Shown here piece after piece: positions 30,610 to 40,205 of a stretch of DNA of 64,000 bases. A model generated the notes under the pieces. It ran no database searches, had not been told where the DNA came from, and saw nothing but the letters and a program-made list of their open reading frames with translations. The DNA comes from GWE2-42-39 sp963668595 (GTDB taxonomy: Bacteria; Bacteroidota; Bacteroidia; Bacteroidales; Prolixibacteraceae). Made by a program: the position numbers and the translations under genes. Location of the stretch: NCBI GenBank assembly GCA_963668595.1, contig OY764876.1:2666001-2730000 (forward strand), in the 5' to 3' direction. Within the stretch, counting starts at the first letter, position 1. Each line of letters begins with the position of its first letter.

Positions 30610-32070
30610 ATGTTCGATTTTTTATATGAAATATGGCCTAAAACGTTTAATGCCATTACTACACTTTACCTGATTACAACAATATTCATTGCTGTTTTGA
30701 TCATACTTGAAAACCGAAGTCCGGTAAAAACAATCAGCTGGATACTTGTATTAGCGCTCATTCCCATCGGTGGAATTATCGTTTATTTATTCTTCGGACA
30801 GGAATACCGGAAGCGCAAAATGTTCTCGATGAAAGGATTACACAAACTGGACCAATTACGAAAAATAACTATTGAACAACTTAAAACACTTGAAAAAGAA
30901 AATCATCAGGAAGTTTTGCTTCAGAAAAAACATTTAATGAATTTGATGCTGAACAATTCAAACGCCATACTCACCAATAATAATCAGGTAAAAGTTTTGC
31001 GCAACGGGCATCAAAAATTCACCGAATTATTCCGCGAAATAGAAAAAGCAACGCACCATATTCATCTCGAATATTACATTATTGAAGATGACGAAACGGG
31101 CAATTACCTCAAAGAACTATTAATTCGCAAAGCGCGAGAAGGAGTCGAAGTTCGGGTAATTTATGACGATGTGGGGAGCTGGGCCTTACGAAAAAGATTT
31201 TTCAGACCGATGCTTGATGCCGGAATAAAAGTCGATTGTTTCATGAAAGTTCGCTTTCCTACTTTTACGTCCCGCGTGAACTATCGCAATCACCGCAAGA
31301 TAGTCGTTATTGATGGTCATGTTGCATTTACAGGAGGTATCAACATCGCCGATCGCTACTTGAAAGGCTTGCCCAAAGTAGGCATTTGGCGCGACACTCA
31401 CCTGAAAATAACAGGAGGAGCCGCTACCGCCCTGCAAGTTATTTTTATGGCCGACTGGTATTTTGTTTCCAAAGAAATACTGAAAGGAGAGCAATATTTT
31501 CGTCCATTCCGAAACGGAAAAGGAAAAGTCGTACAGATTTGTGCTTCCGGCCCCGATTCAGACTGGGAAAGCATTCATCAGGCATATTTCTCGGCAATTG
31601 CCACAGCAACCCACCACGTGTATATTGCAACCCCTTACTTGTTGCCCACTGCCGACTTGCTCTCAGCGCTTAAAATTGCAGCACTCAGCGGAATTGATGT
31701 CCGCATTTTGCTTCCTGACAAATCAGATGCTCACATTCCGAAGTGGGGCACCGATTCGTACATCAAAGAATTACTGGAAGCCGGAGTGAAAATCTACTTC
31801 TACAAAGCCGGCTTCACTCATAGTAAAATTATTATTGCCGATGGCATTTTCTCCAGTGTTGGTACTGCCAATGTTGACTTCCGAAGCCTGGAAACAAATT
31901 TCGAAGTAAACGCAATGGTTTACGACGAACCAATTGCAACACAACTAACCCGCAATTTCATGGACGATCTGGCACACAGCTGGCAAGTGACCTCTGAGGA
32001 ATGGGCAAAACGACCGTGGCACCGCAAAGCGAAAGAATCATTTGCCCGCATTTTCAGTCCGCTTATGTAA
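30610..32070 (+). CDS. cls: Cardiolipin synthase (phospholipase D family)
   Basis: 486 residues from MFDFLYEIW; an upstream in-frame start at 30523 would add 29 residues that do not look like protein. Two N-terminal membrane helices (TLYLITTIFIAVLIILENRS and ISWILVLALIPIGGIIVYLF) precede two phospholipase D domains. Their HxKxxxxD motifs are NHRKIVVIDG (about residue 227) and THSKIIIADG (about residue 403), each followed by a GG or GTAN turn. The enzyme joins two phosphatidylglycerols, or phosphatidylglycerol and another lipid, into cardiolipin at the inner membrane. Length and motifs are standard, with no sign of truncation. Confidence 0.93.
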   Translation: MFDFLYEIWPKTFNAITTLYLITTIFIAVLIILENRSPVKTISWILVLALIPIGGIIVYLFFGQEYRKRKMFSMKGLHKLDQLRKITIEQLKTLEKENHQEVLLQKKHLMNLMLNNSNAILTNNNQVKVLRNGHQKFTELFREIEKATHHIHLEYYIIEDDETGNYLKELLIRKAREGVEVRVIYDDVGSWALRKRFFRPMLDAGIKVDCFMKVRFPTFTSRVNYRNHRKIVVIDGHVAFTGGINIADRYLKGLPKVGIWRDTHLKITGGAATALQVIFMADWYFVSKEILKGEQYFRPFRNGKGKVVQICASGPDSDWESIHQAYFSAIATATHHVYIATPYLLPTADLLSALKIAALSGIDVRILLPDKSDAHIPKWGTDSYIKELLEAGVKIYFYKAGFTHSKIIIADGIFSSVGTANVDFRSLETNFEVNAMVYDEPIATQLTRNFMDDLAHSWQVTSEEWAKRPWHRKAKESFARIFSPLM

Positions 32071-32582
32071 ATCCGATCAATTCAAAGAAATTAAAATTTT
32101 CAGCAAAAAAATTACCGTTTTCCATTGTGGCATATCTGGAATATCCTATTTTTGTTCGCTCAATCCACTGCATTACGAAAAGGGTTGTATAATTTCGATG
32201 CAGGTTTTTTGAACGATAATAAAATTTACGCCGATGAAAACCTATTTCTTTAAGTACATACTGATTTCGGATTCCGTAATGGGATCTGCCCGATAAGGTA
32301 TTAACTTCACTTGGAATGGTATTGAAATCTCTTTCGATGCCCTACTGATTGTTTGTTTGTCACCCCACGGCAGAAAATATTCCCATCACTGTACGGAATT
32401 GCAGCATTCCTACTTTTAATACTCTGTTACTGATTCATTCGTCTGTTATCAGCTGAATTGTTTTCAGAATACTGATTGATTCATTTATCTATCTGGCAAA
32501 TCGTGTATTTGTCCGGACGACGAATCTATATCGCTTATATACTGCTGCCATAAACAATTATAAACAACTAAAACAAACATCG
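32071..32582. other. Gene-free stretch between cls and the MATE gene
   Basis: About 510 bases without a convincing gene. It holds a good promoter (32125-32154) and a 20-codon reading frame from 32234 to 32296 (starting MKTYFFKYILIS) that may be chance. Near 32430-32490 the phrase CTGATTNATTCATT recurs. No tRNA or clear terminator was seen. Confidence 0.6.
32125..32154 (+). promoter_or_regulatory. Consensus Bacteroidota promoter with a long leader before the MATE gene
   Basis: TTG at 32125-32127, exactly 19 bases, then TATTTTTG at 32147-32154, a full TTG-N19-TAnnTTTG match. The next gene downstream begins 428 bases later, so the RNA would carry a long leader or encode a small RNA. Confidence 0.6.
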
Positions 32583-33968
32583 ATGAGTTACCTTAAAAAG
32601 TACTTTTCGGGGCATCACTTGCCCGGAGGCACCAAAGAATTGCTGACTTTGGCTTTGCCTATGATTATCTCAACAGCTTGCGACGGAGTAATGACTTTTA
32701 CTGACCGTCTGTTTTTGTCGCGTCTGGGCTCAGAGCAAATGAATGCTGCTCTTGCCGGAGGTGTGACCCTGCAAATGTTAATGTTTTTCTTCATCGGAGT
32801 TACCGGCTATTCAACTGCGCTGGTCGCCCAATACTTTGGTGCCGGAGAAAAACAGAATTCCTCTATTTCTGCCTTTCAGGCTGTACTGGTTTCACTGGCT
32901 GCTTTTCCAGTGATTTTATTACTTAAACCTTTAGCTATCGGCTATTTTCATATGATGGAAATTCCCGAGTCACAAATTGGCTACCAAATTGACTATGTGC
33001 ATATTCTGGCATGGGGAAGTTTATTCGGACTATTACGCCATACCCTGAGTTGCTACTTCACCGGAATCGGAAAAACACAGGTGGTAATGCGGGCAACATT
33101 AGCCGCAATGGTTGTCAATGTGGGACTCGATTACCTGTTCATTTTTGGCAAATTTGGACTTCCTCAAATGGGAATCAAAGGTGCTGCGCTGGCAACAATT
33201 TCCGGATCATTCGTCGCTGTCATCATTCTTGCGGCATCGTACTTTGCAAAGCCAAACCGAGAGGAATTCAAAGTGATTGGAGCATTCCACTTTAACTGGA
33301 CCATTATGAAGAAATTACTTTATTATGGTTACCCTGCGGGCTTGGAGTTGTTCCTTAATTTTCTGGCTTTTGCCAGTATGATCTCGTTGTTCCATGCACA
33401 AGGCGACACCGTTGCAACAGCTACCACCATCATGTTTAACTGGGACCTGGTTTCGTTTATCCCACTTTTAGGAGTTGAAATTGCAGTAACCAGTTTAGTT
33501 GGTCGCTACATGGGAGCACGTCAACCAGAAATTGCACATCGTGCAGCTATGTCGGCAATAAAAACCGGCATCTTTTACTCGATTGCCATTCTCATTCTGT
33601 TCGTTTTTGTTCCGGAATGGCTGGTACGCGTGTTTCACCCGCAGGAAATGAGTGCTGTTTTTGAAGATGCAGTGCCAATTGCCGTTTCAATGATACGAAT
33701 TGCGGCCCTGTATGTACTGGCCGAGGCAGTAATGGTCGCATTGGTTGGTGCCCTTCGCGGTGCAGGCGATACACATTTTACCATGATTGCCTCTGTTGGA
33801 GCACACTGGTTATTTGTACCGATACTTTATTTATCGCTGAATGTAATGCATCTGTCAGTTTCAACAAGCTGGTTGTTGCTCGTCATCTTCTTCCTGCTTT
33901 TCTGTGTCATTCTGATTGACCGGTTTCGTAGTGGAAAATGGAAAACCATTCAGGTAATCAATCAATAA
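32583..33968 (+). CDS. MATE family efflux transporter
   Basis: 461 residues with about twelve membrane segments arranged in two related halves, as in MATE cation/drug antiporters. Characteristic stretches include ELLTLALPMIISTACDGVMT, GVTGYSTALVAQYFGAGEKQ in the first half and VEIAVTSLVGRYMGARQPEI, AEAVMVALVGALRGAGDTHF in the second. It expels organic cations or drugs in exchange for sodium or protons across the inner membrane. Start is the ATG 12 bases after AAACAACTAAAACAA. It stands alone, with a terminator directly after. A consensus promoter 430 bases upstream suggests a long untranslated leader. Confidence 0.92.
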   Translation: MSYLKKYFSGHHLPGGTKELLTLALPMIISTACDGVMTFTDRLFLSRLGSEQMNAALAGGVTLQMLMFFFIGVTGYSTALVAQYFGAGEKQNSSISAFQAVLVSLAAFPVILLLKPLAIGYFHMMEIPESQIGYQIDYVHILAWGSLFGLLRHTLSCYFTGIGKTQVVMRATLAAMVVNVGLDYLFIFGKFGLPQMGIKGAALATISGSFVAVIILAASYFAKPNREEFKVIGAFHFNWTIMKKLLYYGYPAGLELFLNFLAFASMISLFHAQGDTVATATTIMFNWDLVSFIPLLGVEIAVTSLVGRYMGARQPEIAHRAAMSAIKTGIFYSIAILILFVFVPEWLVRVFHPQEMSAVFEDAVPIAVSMIRIAALYVLAEAVMVALVGALRGAGDTHFTMIASVGAHWLFVPILYLSLNVMHLSVSTSWLLLVIFFLLFCVILIDRFRSGKWKTIQVINQ

Positions 33969-33986
33969 TCAATCGGTTTTTACAAG

Positions 33987-34022
33987 AAGGCTTTGGGGAT
34001 AATTCTTCAAAGCCTTTCTTTT
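33987..34022 (+). terminator. Terminator of the MATE gene
   Basis: Stem AAGGCTTTG / CAAAGCCTT with a 12-base loop, followed by TCTTTTTTTT. Confidence 0.88.
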
Positions 34023-34032
34023 TTTTCCTGAA

Positions 34033-36468
34033 TTACAGCACAATGTCAAAGGTGAATTTCACAGCCAAATCATCGCCCAGATCGCCCGTATGATATGGGC
34101 CAAAGCGATAAAACCCGCCAACTCCGAGCGCAACTACCTGTTGTTTCAGCAATCGGCGAATTAAAATTCCACCTTCGTAATAGCCCTTCTCGAAACTATG
34201 AAATCCGGGATGACGCTGATTGGTATCTCCCCAGCAAGCATTCATTGCCAAGGAAACAAATGGCTTAAAATTCTTGGTTTTAAACAACAAAGTTTCCAAA
34301 TCGTGTTGCCAAAAAAGTGCTGCCATGCGATTGGCAAAAAACTCATTCATCGGCATGGTTGAGAATGAATTTTCAGCATAAATTGAAACAAATTTAGGCG
34401 AAGCTGCCGGTGGACTCACAAACAAATTTCCGTATCCTGTCTCATTCCTGAATGCGCCCAATACGGTAACATGACTGGTTCCGGCATTGCGTAAACGAAA
34501 CGAATCGCGCAACTTGAACTCGAAAGAATAGTAATCGGTGAAACCAGAATGATCGAATCCCTGCTCAAAATTCAGAAAAATGATAGGATAACGACTTCCC
34601 AGAGACATAAACCGACGGCCATTGTCGAAAAACTTTTCGCCAAAAGAAAGGCGCATTTTCAATCCAACCCTTCGTAACTGAAAGCGTCCCTCCGGGGTGT
34701 AAGCAGGAATCAAATCCAGCGGTTCAAAATAATCGGTTTGATTGACAAATAGCTGAGTTTTCAAAAAATTTGCCCAACGATGCTCGAATGCAGCGCCGAT
34801 TGATTGCACCGAAAACATCTCTGTATAAAGCAGTTTGCGAAAATCTTCCGAAGAAAAAACCCGCGGTTGTTCGAGGAAGAAAAGTTCGCCAATTTCCTGA
34901 CGATCCTTGTGGTAATCAAAATGCAAACGAGTTTCACTTTTTCGACGAATACGAAAAGACAGATCGGCTCCATATTTCGGGCGACCATCGTTAAAACCGT
35001 AGCGCCAGTACCCACCCAATTGCCAGTGTTTACTGAACTTCTCGTTGGTTTCGAGTCCAAACCCGGCCTGCACTCCTTCGAAAATATTGTACGCCAACAG
35101 ATGTCGTAAGCGAATATTGAACTGCCCAACGGGCAAACGCTGTTCGAAAAGTGCCAGCATCATTTTTACACGCTGATCGAGATGCGCAATTTTGCCAATG
35201 CTGTCGATTACCTGATACGTAGTTTCGTCTTTGGGATCGGCAGGCCCATAACGATATTGATTCCAATATGCGGTATCGCGCCGTGCAAACTCAGGAGAAA
35301 CCTCTAACTCGGCGCCGGCAAGATCGCTACGCTCCAACGGAGGATTCACCCGGGCATTGAACAAGTAGGTTTTCCCGCTTCCTTTCAACAAAAAAGAAAC
35401 ACCCGGAACCGGTGAAATATTGAATTTATTATAGATAATTTCGGCATTGAGTTCCTTCGGAAACCAACGTCCTTCGGGCAACAGTTCCGACATCTGCTCA
35501 ATTTTAATTCGCAGCAAATCGGTAGGTTTATTAGCATCTTCGGCGCGCACCGACTGAATGGCATAGCCATTGGTGTGAATAGTCATCACTCCTTTCAATC
35601 CCCAGAAATATTTCCCTTTGCGAGGCCGGAACCGAATGGTATAAAGTGTATCATTACTCGATGTTAGCAATGTATCGCTTAGCTCGAATAAATATTTATT
35701 CCATGAATTAGGTGAAACCGGGCTCAAAAAATCGCGCTCAAGCAAACTCACGTAATCGTTGTAAAAAGTAAAAGACTGAAGTTGCGTTGCCAAACTAAAA
35801 AACGCAGGATTTTCGACCCCTGACACCCGGGAAGCCAGAATAACTTCCTTCTCTTTTTCTGGTTTCACAAACGATTTCTGACTAGCCGTTTCAATCAAAA
35901 ACAAATGTTGCCGATCAACCAGATTCTTCATTTTAAACAGTGCAGAATCGCGTTTTGTCGTAATTGAATCAGGCAAATTAGTAAGCAAACCTTTATCGTC
36001 GAGGATTGTGAAAGCCAGTTTATTGTATGAATTGTACTGATAAGAATCCCATTTCTGCGGATTATTTTTATCCCGGTTTTCAACCACCTTCTTAATAATC
36101 CGATGAGCGGGATTTTCACCGGGCAGCACCCTTACTTCATTTAAATTAACCGGTTGGGTTTTCAGAATAAAAACATGATTATCTGGAAGTTGATCGGGTA
36201 AAACAACAAATGGTTCGTAGCCAATATACGAAAAACGAAGAAATTCGATTTGCTCTGTTTCAATCGAAAAAAAGCCATCAATGTTGGTAGTTGTGCCCTG
36301 TCCTTGCTGATTAAAAACAATGTTGACAAAAGGAAGCCCCTGACGGGTTGCGGCATCAATTACCTGCCCTGTCCACGAAATGGCATACCCCCGAAAAACC
36401 AGAAAAAACAGCAGGAGAATCGGAATTTTTTTCCAAGGAAACGAGAAACTGAAAGTTTGTTTACGCAT
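34033..36468 (-). CDS. DUF5686 and carboxypeptidase-like regulatory domain protein (outer membrane)
   Basis: 811 residues from MRKQTFSFSF, which opens a signal peptide (IPILLLFFLVFRGYAI); 11 upstream in-frame codons are not used in this call. Residues about 30-110 form a carboxypeptidase-regulatory-like plug domain (GQVIDAATRQGLPFVNIVFN, then GFFSIETE). The remainder is the long DUF5686 region, with C-terminal strands typical of a large beta-barrel (for example FQLRRVGLKMRLSFGEKFFD, YEGGILIRRLLKQQVVALGV). It is Bacteroidota-specific and of unknown function, probably an outer-membrane protein that may handle a substrate in the manner of TonB-dependent receptors (inference). It shares no operon spacing with its neighbours. 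Confidence 0.85.
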   Translation of the reverse strand: MRKQTFSFSFPWKKIPILLLFFLVFRGYAISWTGQVIDAATRQGLPFVNIVFNQQGQGTTTNIDGFFSIETEQIEFLRFSYIGYEPFVVLPDQLPDNHVFILKTQPVNLNEVRVLPGENPAHRIIKKVVENRDKNNPQKWDSYQYNSYNKLAFTILDDKGLLTNLPDSITTKRDSALFKMKNLVDRQHLFLIETASQKSFVKPEKEKEVILASRVSGVENPAFFSLATQLQSFTFYNDYVSLLERDFLSPVSPNSWNKYLFELSDTLLTSSNDTLYTIRFRPRKGKYFWGLKGVMTIHTNGYAIQSVRAEDANKPTDLLRIKIEQMSELLPEGRWFPKELNAEIIYNKFNISPVPGVSFLLKGSGKTYLFNARVNPPLERSDLAGAELEVSPEFARRDTAYWNQYRYGPADPKDETTYQVIDSIGKIAHLDQRVKMMLALFEQRLPVGQFNIRLRHLLAYNIFEGVQAGFGLETNEKFSKHWQLGGYWRYGFNDGRPKYGADLSFRIRRKSETRLHFDYHKDRQEIGELFFLEQPRVFSSEDFRKLLYTEMFSVQSIGAAFEHRWANFLKTQLFVNQTDYFEPLDLIPAYTPEGRFQLRRVGLKMRLSFGEKFFDNGRRFMSLGSRYPIIFLNFEQGFDHSGFTDYYSFEFKLRDSFRLRNAGTSHVTVLGAFRNETGYGNLFVSPPAASPKFVSIYAENSFSTMPMNEFFANRMAALFWQHDLETLLFKTKNFKPFVSLAMNACWGDTNQRHPGFHSFEKGYYEGGILIRRLLKQQVVALGVGGFYRFGPYHTGDLGDDLAVKFTFDIVL

Positions 36469-36577
36469 AAAGGCCGTCCGGATTTCAGGTTTGTAAAACA
36501 AATTACAAATTTGCCCGCAAGATAGCTATTTATAGCCTTTTGCCATCAGGCTCAACCAAACATTTACCGGTTTGTAT

Positions 36578-37267
36578 TTATTCTTTTTCGTCTATTTCAT
36601 CCAATTCTTTCAGCGTTGACTGAAGCATTTTCAGATGATCGCCATACAAACGACGAAATCCCCAGCGCAGCAGCAAATAAACAATCGAAATCAGCACAAC
36701 CAGAATACCAATGCCGTACAATACAGCCCAAAACAATTGTTTGGTATTCAAATCCTCAATGGTTCCTCCATTGCGATGTGCCGAAATAACCATGCCCCCA
36801 TACATGCCGGTTACAAATTCAATAATTCCGATTAGTAGCAAAACAAACAGGGCAAAATGGAAAAGCACTTTATAAACGACCAGCGTTTTAATAATTCTAT
36901 TTAATGCATCACGCAGGTTGGAGATTTGCGCATAATCCTTCCGGATAGAATAATAACGTAAGATGAAGTACAAAAAAGTTCCACCCAGCAAAGCTGAATT
37001 AACCCAGTCAATCCAGTCGAGCCACCATGGCGCGATATGTCCCTGTGGCACCGATACATCAACAAACCAATTACCACCAAGAAACAACACAAGAAGAACA
37101 AAAAGTGCCCCCATTCCGATTTTAATGTTGCGCTCCACTTTGTCCACAACATTTTTGGTACGCGTTTTCAGAAGTTCACGTATTGCATTCTCATCAAGCC
37201 GGTGCTTATCAGCCTCCCGCGACGAGAAATTATTCCATGCTGATTGTAAATCCTTTAAATCCATCAT
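36578..37267 (-). CDS. Membrane protein partner of the ECF sigma factor
   Basis: 229 residues, not assigned to a named family. The cytoplasmic N-terminus (MMDLKDLQSAWNNFSSREAD) resembles the short segment of Bacteroidota proteins found after sigma factors, followed by one membrane helix near 50-68, another at about 90-107, then two more at about 135-155 and 180-203. The start codon overlaps the sigma factor stop (ATGA), so the two are translationally coupled. Such partners usually hold the sigma factor inactive at the membrane; it lacks a zinc-type anti-sigma motif, so this role is inferred from position only. Confidence 0.65.
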   Translation of the reverse strand: MMDLKDLQSAWNNFSSREADKHRLDENAIRELLKTRTKNVVDKVERNIKIGMGALFVLLVLFLGGNWFVDVSVPQGHIAPWWLDWIDWVNSALLGGTFLYFILRYYSIRKDYAQISNLRDALNRIIKTLVVYKVLFHFALFVLLLIGIIEFVTGMYGGMVISAHRNGGTIEDLNTKQLFWAVLYGIGILVVLISIVYLLLRWGFRRLYGDHLKMLQSTLKELDEIDEKE

Positions 37268-37752
37268 TCGTCACTTTCCATGAATTTCTTCAGCTTTGTC
37301 TTAATGCGGTTCATTTTCACCCGCACATAGTTTTGCGTAATGCCGGTAATATCGGCAATTTCCTCATAACTCTTGTCTTCGAGGAAAAGTAGAATAATCG
37401 ATTTCTCGACTCCTGTCAGTTGTCCAACTGCCTTGTGCAGCAGACGTATCTGGTCTTCTGTTTCACTGTCGTAGTTTTCTTCTGCAATCTGGAAATTTTC
37501 GTAAGTCAGACCTTTTTGGTCAGGCTGTCGTTTTCCTTTTTTAAATGAAGTAATTGCCGTATTTAAGGCTACCCGGTACATCCAGGTCGAAAATTTCGAT
37601 TCATTGCGGAAGCCGGTAAACGAACGCCACAATTGTGCAAGTATCTCCTGGAACAAGTCGCGCCGATCTTCTTCCGAATCACAATAGATCGAACACACTT
37701 TGTGAATGATCCCTTGGTTTTCTGATACTATCTTAATGAATTCTTTTTCCAA
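37264..37752 (-). CDS. ECF-type RNA polymerase sigma factor
   Basis: 162 residues. Region 2 contains CDSEEDRRDLFQEILAQLWR and ESKFSTWMYRVALNTAITSF; region 4 contains KSYEEIADITGITQNYVRVK. The layout is a standard extracytoplasmic-function sigma factor. The start is a TTG: an in-frame stop lies three codons before it and no ATG exists in between, giving the family-like beginning MEKEFIKIVSENQ. It recruits RNA polymerase to stress- or envelope-related promoters. The coupled membrane gene downstream may regulate it. Confidence 0.9.
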   Translation of the reverse strand: MEKEFIKIVSENQGIIHKVCSIYCDSEEDRRDLFQEILAQLWRSFTGFRNESKFSTWMYRVALNTAITSFKKGKRQPDQKGLTYENFQIAEENYDSETEDQIRLLHKAVGQLTGVEKSIILLFLEDKSYEEIADITGITQNYVRVKMNRIKTKLKKFMESDE

Positions 37753-37815
37753 ACCAGTCTATTTGTTTGGGTTTACTCTGTTTTATTACAGTCAGAAAAA
37801 GATAATTCTGTTTTT

Positions 37816-38535
37816 TTAACTCATTTTCAGGAAAGCGACTTCCCGGTCAGTCAGAAATCGCCATCTTCCGCGAGGCAAATCTTTTTTCGTTAAGCCGGCA
37901 AACAATACCCGGTCAAGCTTTTGAACCCGGTATCCCAGGTGATCAAATATGCGGCGCACGATGTGGTTTTTACCCGAATGAATTTCAATTCCCACCTGTT
38001 TTCGGTCGAGCTTATCGGCATAACTCAACGAATCGGCAGCAATAAAGCCATCTTCCAACTCGACACCTTTCATCAATTTCTTAAAATCGTCTTCGCTAAA
38101 CTCTTTATCCAGAAAAACATGATACAGTTTTTTCTTCTCATAGCTGGGATGAGTCAGTTTTTTAGCCAATTCACCATCATTGGTAAACAACAATACACCG
38201 CTGGTTTCTTTATCCAGACGGCCTACCGGGTAAATACGTTCCGGACAGGCTTTGCCCACCAAATCCATCACAGTACGCTCGGCATGCGGATCGTCCAAGG
38301 TAGTAACAAAACCACATGGCTTATTCAGTAAAACATACACCTTCCGCTCCGGATTCAATGTTTTTCCTTTGTAAGTAACCACATCGTCGGGTCCGATCTT
38401 CATTCCCATTTCGGTAACCACCTGTCCGTTTACCTGCACCTTTCCTTTTGCAATCAATTGGTCGGCTTCGCGGCGGGAACAAACTCCCGAATTGGCTACA
38501 TACTTGTTCAGCCTCATTTGTGTATTTTCTTCCAT
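37816..38535 (-). CDS. rRNA pseudouridine synthase (RsuA/RluB type)
   Basis: 239 residues from the ATG at 38535 (MEENTQMRLNKY); an in-frame TTG seven codons upstream also exists. An S4 RNA-binding domain (MRLNKYVANSGVCSRREADQ, then LIAKGKVQVNG) is followed by the catalytic domain, where GRLDKETSGVLLFTNDGELA holds the catalytic aspartate of the RsuA family. It isomerises a uridine in rRNA, probably 23S U2605-type by analogy with RluB, although RluF-like specificity cannot be excluded. The usual long lysine-rich extension of some Bacteroidota members is absent. It is a monocistronic-looking gene. Confidence 0.9.
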   Translation of the reverse strand: MEENTQMRLNKYVANSGVCSRREADQLIAKGKVQVNGQVVTEMGMKIGPDDVVTYKGKTLNPERKVYVLLNKPCGFVTTLDDPHAERTVMDLVGKACPERIYPVGRLDKETSGVLLFTNDGELAKKLTHPSYEKKKLYHVFLDKEFSEDDFKKLMKGVELEDGFIAADSLSYADKLDRKQVGIEIHSGKNHIVRRIFDHLGYRVQKLDRVLFAGLTKKDLPRGRWRFLTDREVAFLKMS

Positions 38536-38587
38536 CTTTTTATTCTGAAACGACAAAGATCGTAATTTTTTCAGGAATACGAGGGAA

Positions 38588-38640
38588 ATTTGTGTTGCGA
38601 GGGTGCGGGGTACGAGGTGCGGGTTAAATTGTTTTCTTCG
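38588..38640. repeat. G-rich low-complexity stretch
   Basis: Several overlapping TGCGAG/GTGCGGG/TACGAGGTGCGGG motifs, followed by a GGACTTAGAATTTAGGACTT near-duplication. It lies between genes and holds no recognisable feature. Confidence 0.5.
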
Positions 38641-38679
38641 GACTTAGAATTTAGGACTTCTAAACTTGTTTGATGAGTC

Positions 38680-39468
38680 CTACTTAGATTGAGACTTGCT
38701 GCTTTCAGCTTCTTTTGCTTTCATTTCCGCTACATACAACTTGTATTGCTCAATAATTGCAGCACGAACCTGGTATTCCGAAGAAGTATGATTCAGAATA
38801 CCTTTTGAGTTGAAATAGAACATAAACTGATCCGCCTCTTTTTCGTTCAAACCAGTCAAATTCATCACAATATCTTTGGTGTAATACCGCGACAACATCT
38901 GCCAATGTTCCTCCGACACAATGGCTTGCCTCACGTTTCTTTTCTCGCGTTCTTCGCCACTGGTGTAATAGCGCAAAAATGAAACAGGACTAAACAGCGC
39001 AGCAATAATAGGAGGCTTTTTATTGAATGCATCTCCTCGTAACTCAGGCGAAATGTCAAGGGTTTTTGCTTCCGGAAGTCCGAGATTGGGCTTTTGAGCC
39101 TGCCCGGTAACCTCCACTTCACCAATTGCAAAACGAATTGGAATAGCCCGGATGATATACAAGTTTTGTTCGTTGTGCTTCGGATCAATTTGCAGGTACG
39201 ATTTCTTGAATCCCATTGCAGAAATGGCCAGACTGTCGATATTCAGCATGTCCAACACGAACTTCCCATCGACATCGGTGGTGGTTCCGCCATGCGTGCG
39301 CATGTTTATCACGTGCGCATACGGAATCGGACTTCCGTCTTCAAGATTAACAATCTGCCCTTTCAGTCGAATAGGCAACGGATCAATCTCGTCGTCGAAA
39401 TTTTGTCCCAGAGACCAGCTAACAGTCTTCAGAAAAATGAATAGCAGTATGGCAATTTGTTTGTACAT
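38680..39468 (-). CDS. Carboxypeptidase-like regulatory domain protein
   Basis: 262 residues from MYKQIAILLFIFLKTVSWSL, a signal peptide; 15 upstream codons are dropped because this start gives the signal. After cleavage, residues about 30-115 carry a carboxypeptidase-regulatory-like immunoglobulin fold (LKGQIVNLEDGSPIPYAHVI, GTTTDVDGKFVLDMLNIDSL). The C-terminal half is unannotated and ends in a charged Ala/Lys/Glu/Ser-rich tail. Small proteins of this type occur in the Bacteroidota envelope; the enzymatic role is unknown. It stands alone, with no operon-tight neighbour. Confidence 0.75.
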   Translation of the reverse strand: MYKQIAILLFIFLKTVSWSLGQNFDDEIDPLPIRLKGQIVNLEDGSPIPYAHVINMRTHGGTTTDVDGKFVLDMLNIDSLAISAMGFKKSYLQIDPKHNEQNLYIIRAIPIRFAIGEVEVTGQAQKPNLGLPEAKTLDISPELRGDAFNKKPPIIAALFSPVSFLRYYTSGEEREKRNVRQAIVSEEHWQMLSRYYTKDIVMNLTGLNEKEADQFMFYFNSKGILNHTSSEYQVRAAIIEQYKLYVAEMKAKEAESSKSQSK

Positions 39469-39572
39469 CTTCGAAACCAAAAGTAATGGTTTTCGGCAAA
39501 CCAACCAGAGCAACTAACATCTGTTAAGCCAATTTAACAGAGTTTAATATTTAAATCGAAAATAAAAACCAG

Positions 39573-40205
39573 CTATTGAATCATGCTCAAAACAATAGGC
39601 TTCAATCCGCTGAAAAAGAATTCAACTGCAATGACCATCATAATAAGTCCCATCAACCTCAACATTACATTAATGCCAGTTTCGCCCATCACTTTCATAA
39701 TTTTCGACGAACTGTAGAGTACCACATAGGTAATAATCATCACAACAAAAACGCCCAACACCAATACTATCTTTTTCCCGAACGAATTGGCATCTTCCAT
39801 TAATACGATGGAGTTGGTAATGGCACCCGGGCCGCACATCATTGGGATAGCAAGCGGAGTAACCGAAATATCATTGACATAAGTTTTTACTTCTGAATCT
39901 TTAATTTTCACTCGTCCTAACCGAGCCTGTAGCATATCCATTCCCATAATGAAAAAAATCACACCGCCCACAATGCGCAAACTGTTTACCGAAATGCCGA
40001 AGAAATTAAATAACACCTGACCAGAGAAAGCAAATAACAGGATGGTTACAAAAGCCACCACCGAAGCTTTCCGAGCCGTTTTTGTACGATCGGCATCGCT
40101 CAAATCAGCAGTCATAGTCATAAAAACCGGCATGGTTCCAAGCGGATTCAGCAGGGTAAAAAAGGAAGTGAAAGTCAGTAATCCGAAACTAATCAAGTCA
40201 TTCAT
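39573..40205 (-). CDS. MarC family integral membrane protein
   Basis: 210 residues, six predicted membrane helices. The family signature TLLNPLGTMPVFMTMTADLS near residue 20 and IVGGVIFFIMGMDMLQAR plus TPLAIPMMCGPGAITNSIVL are visible. MarC proteins were once linked to antibiotic resistance, but their function is unsettled; some are called NAAT transporters. It has no nearby partner gene. It lies upstream of a carboxypeptidase-like protein gene on the same strand with about 100 bases between, so co-transcription is possible but unproven. Confidence 0.9.
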   Translation of the reverse strand: MNDLISFGLLTFTSFFTLLNPLGTMPVFMTMTADLSDADRTKTARKASVVAFVTILLFAFSGQVLFNFFGISVNSLRIVGGVIFFIMGMDMLQARLGRVKIKDSEVKTYVNDISVTPLAIPMMCGPGAITNSIVLMEDANSFGKKIVLVLGVFVVMIITYVVLYSSSKIMKVMGETGINVMLRLMGLIMMVIAVEFFFSGLKPIVLSMIQ

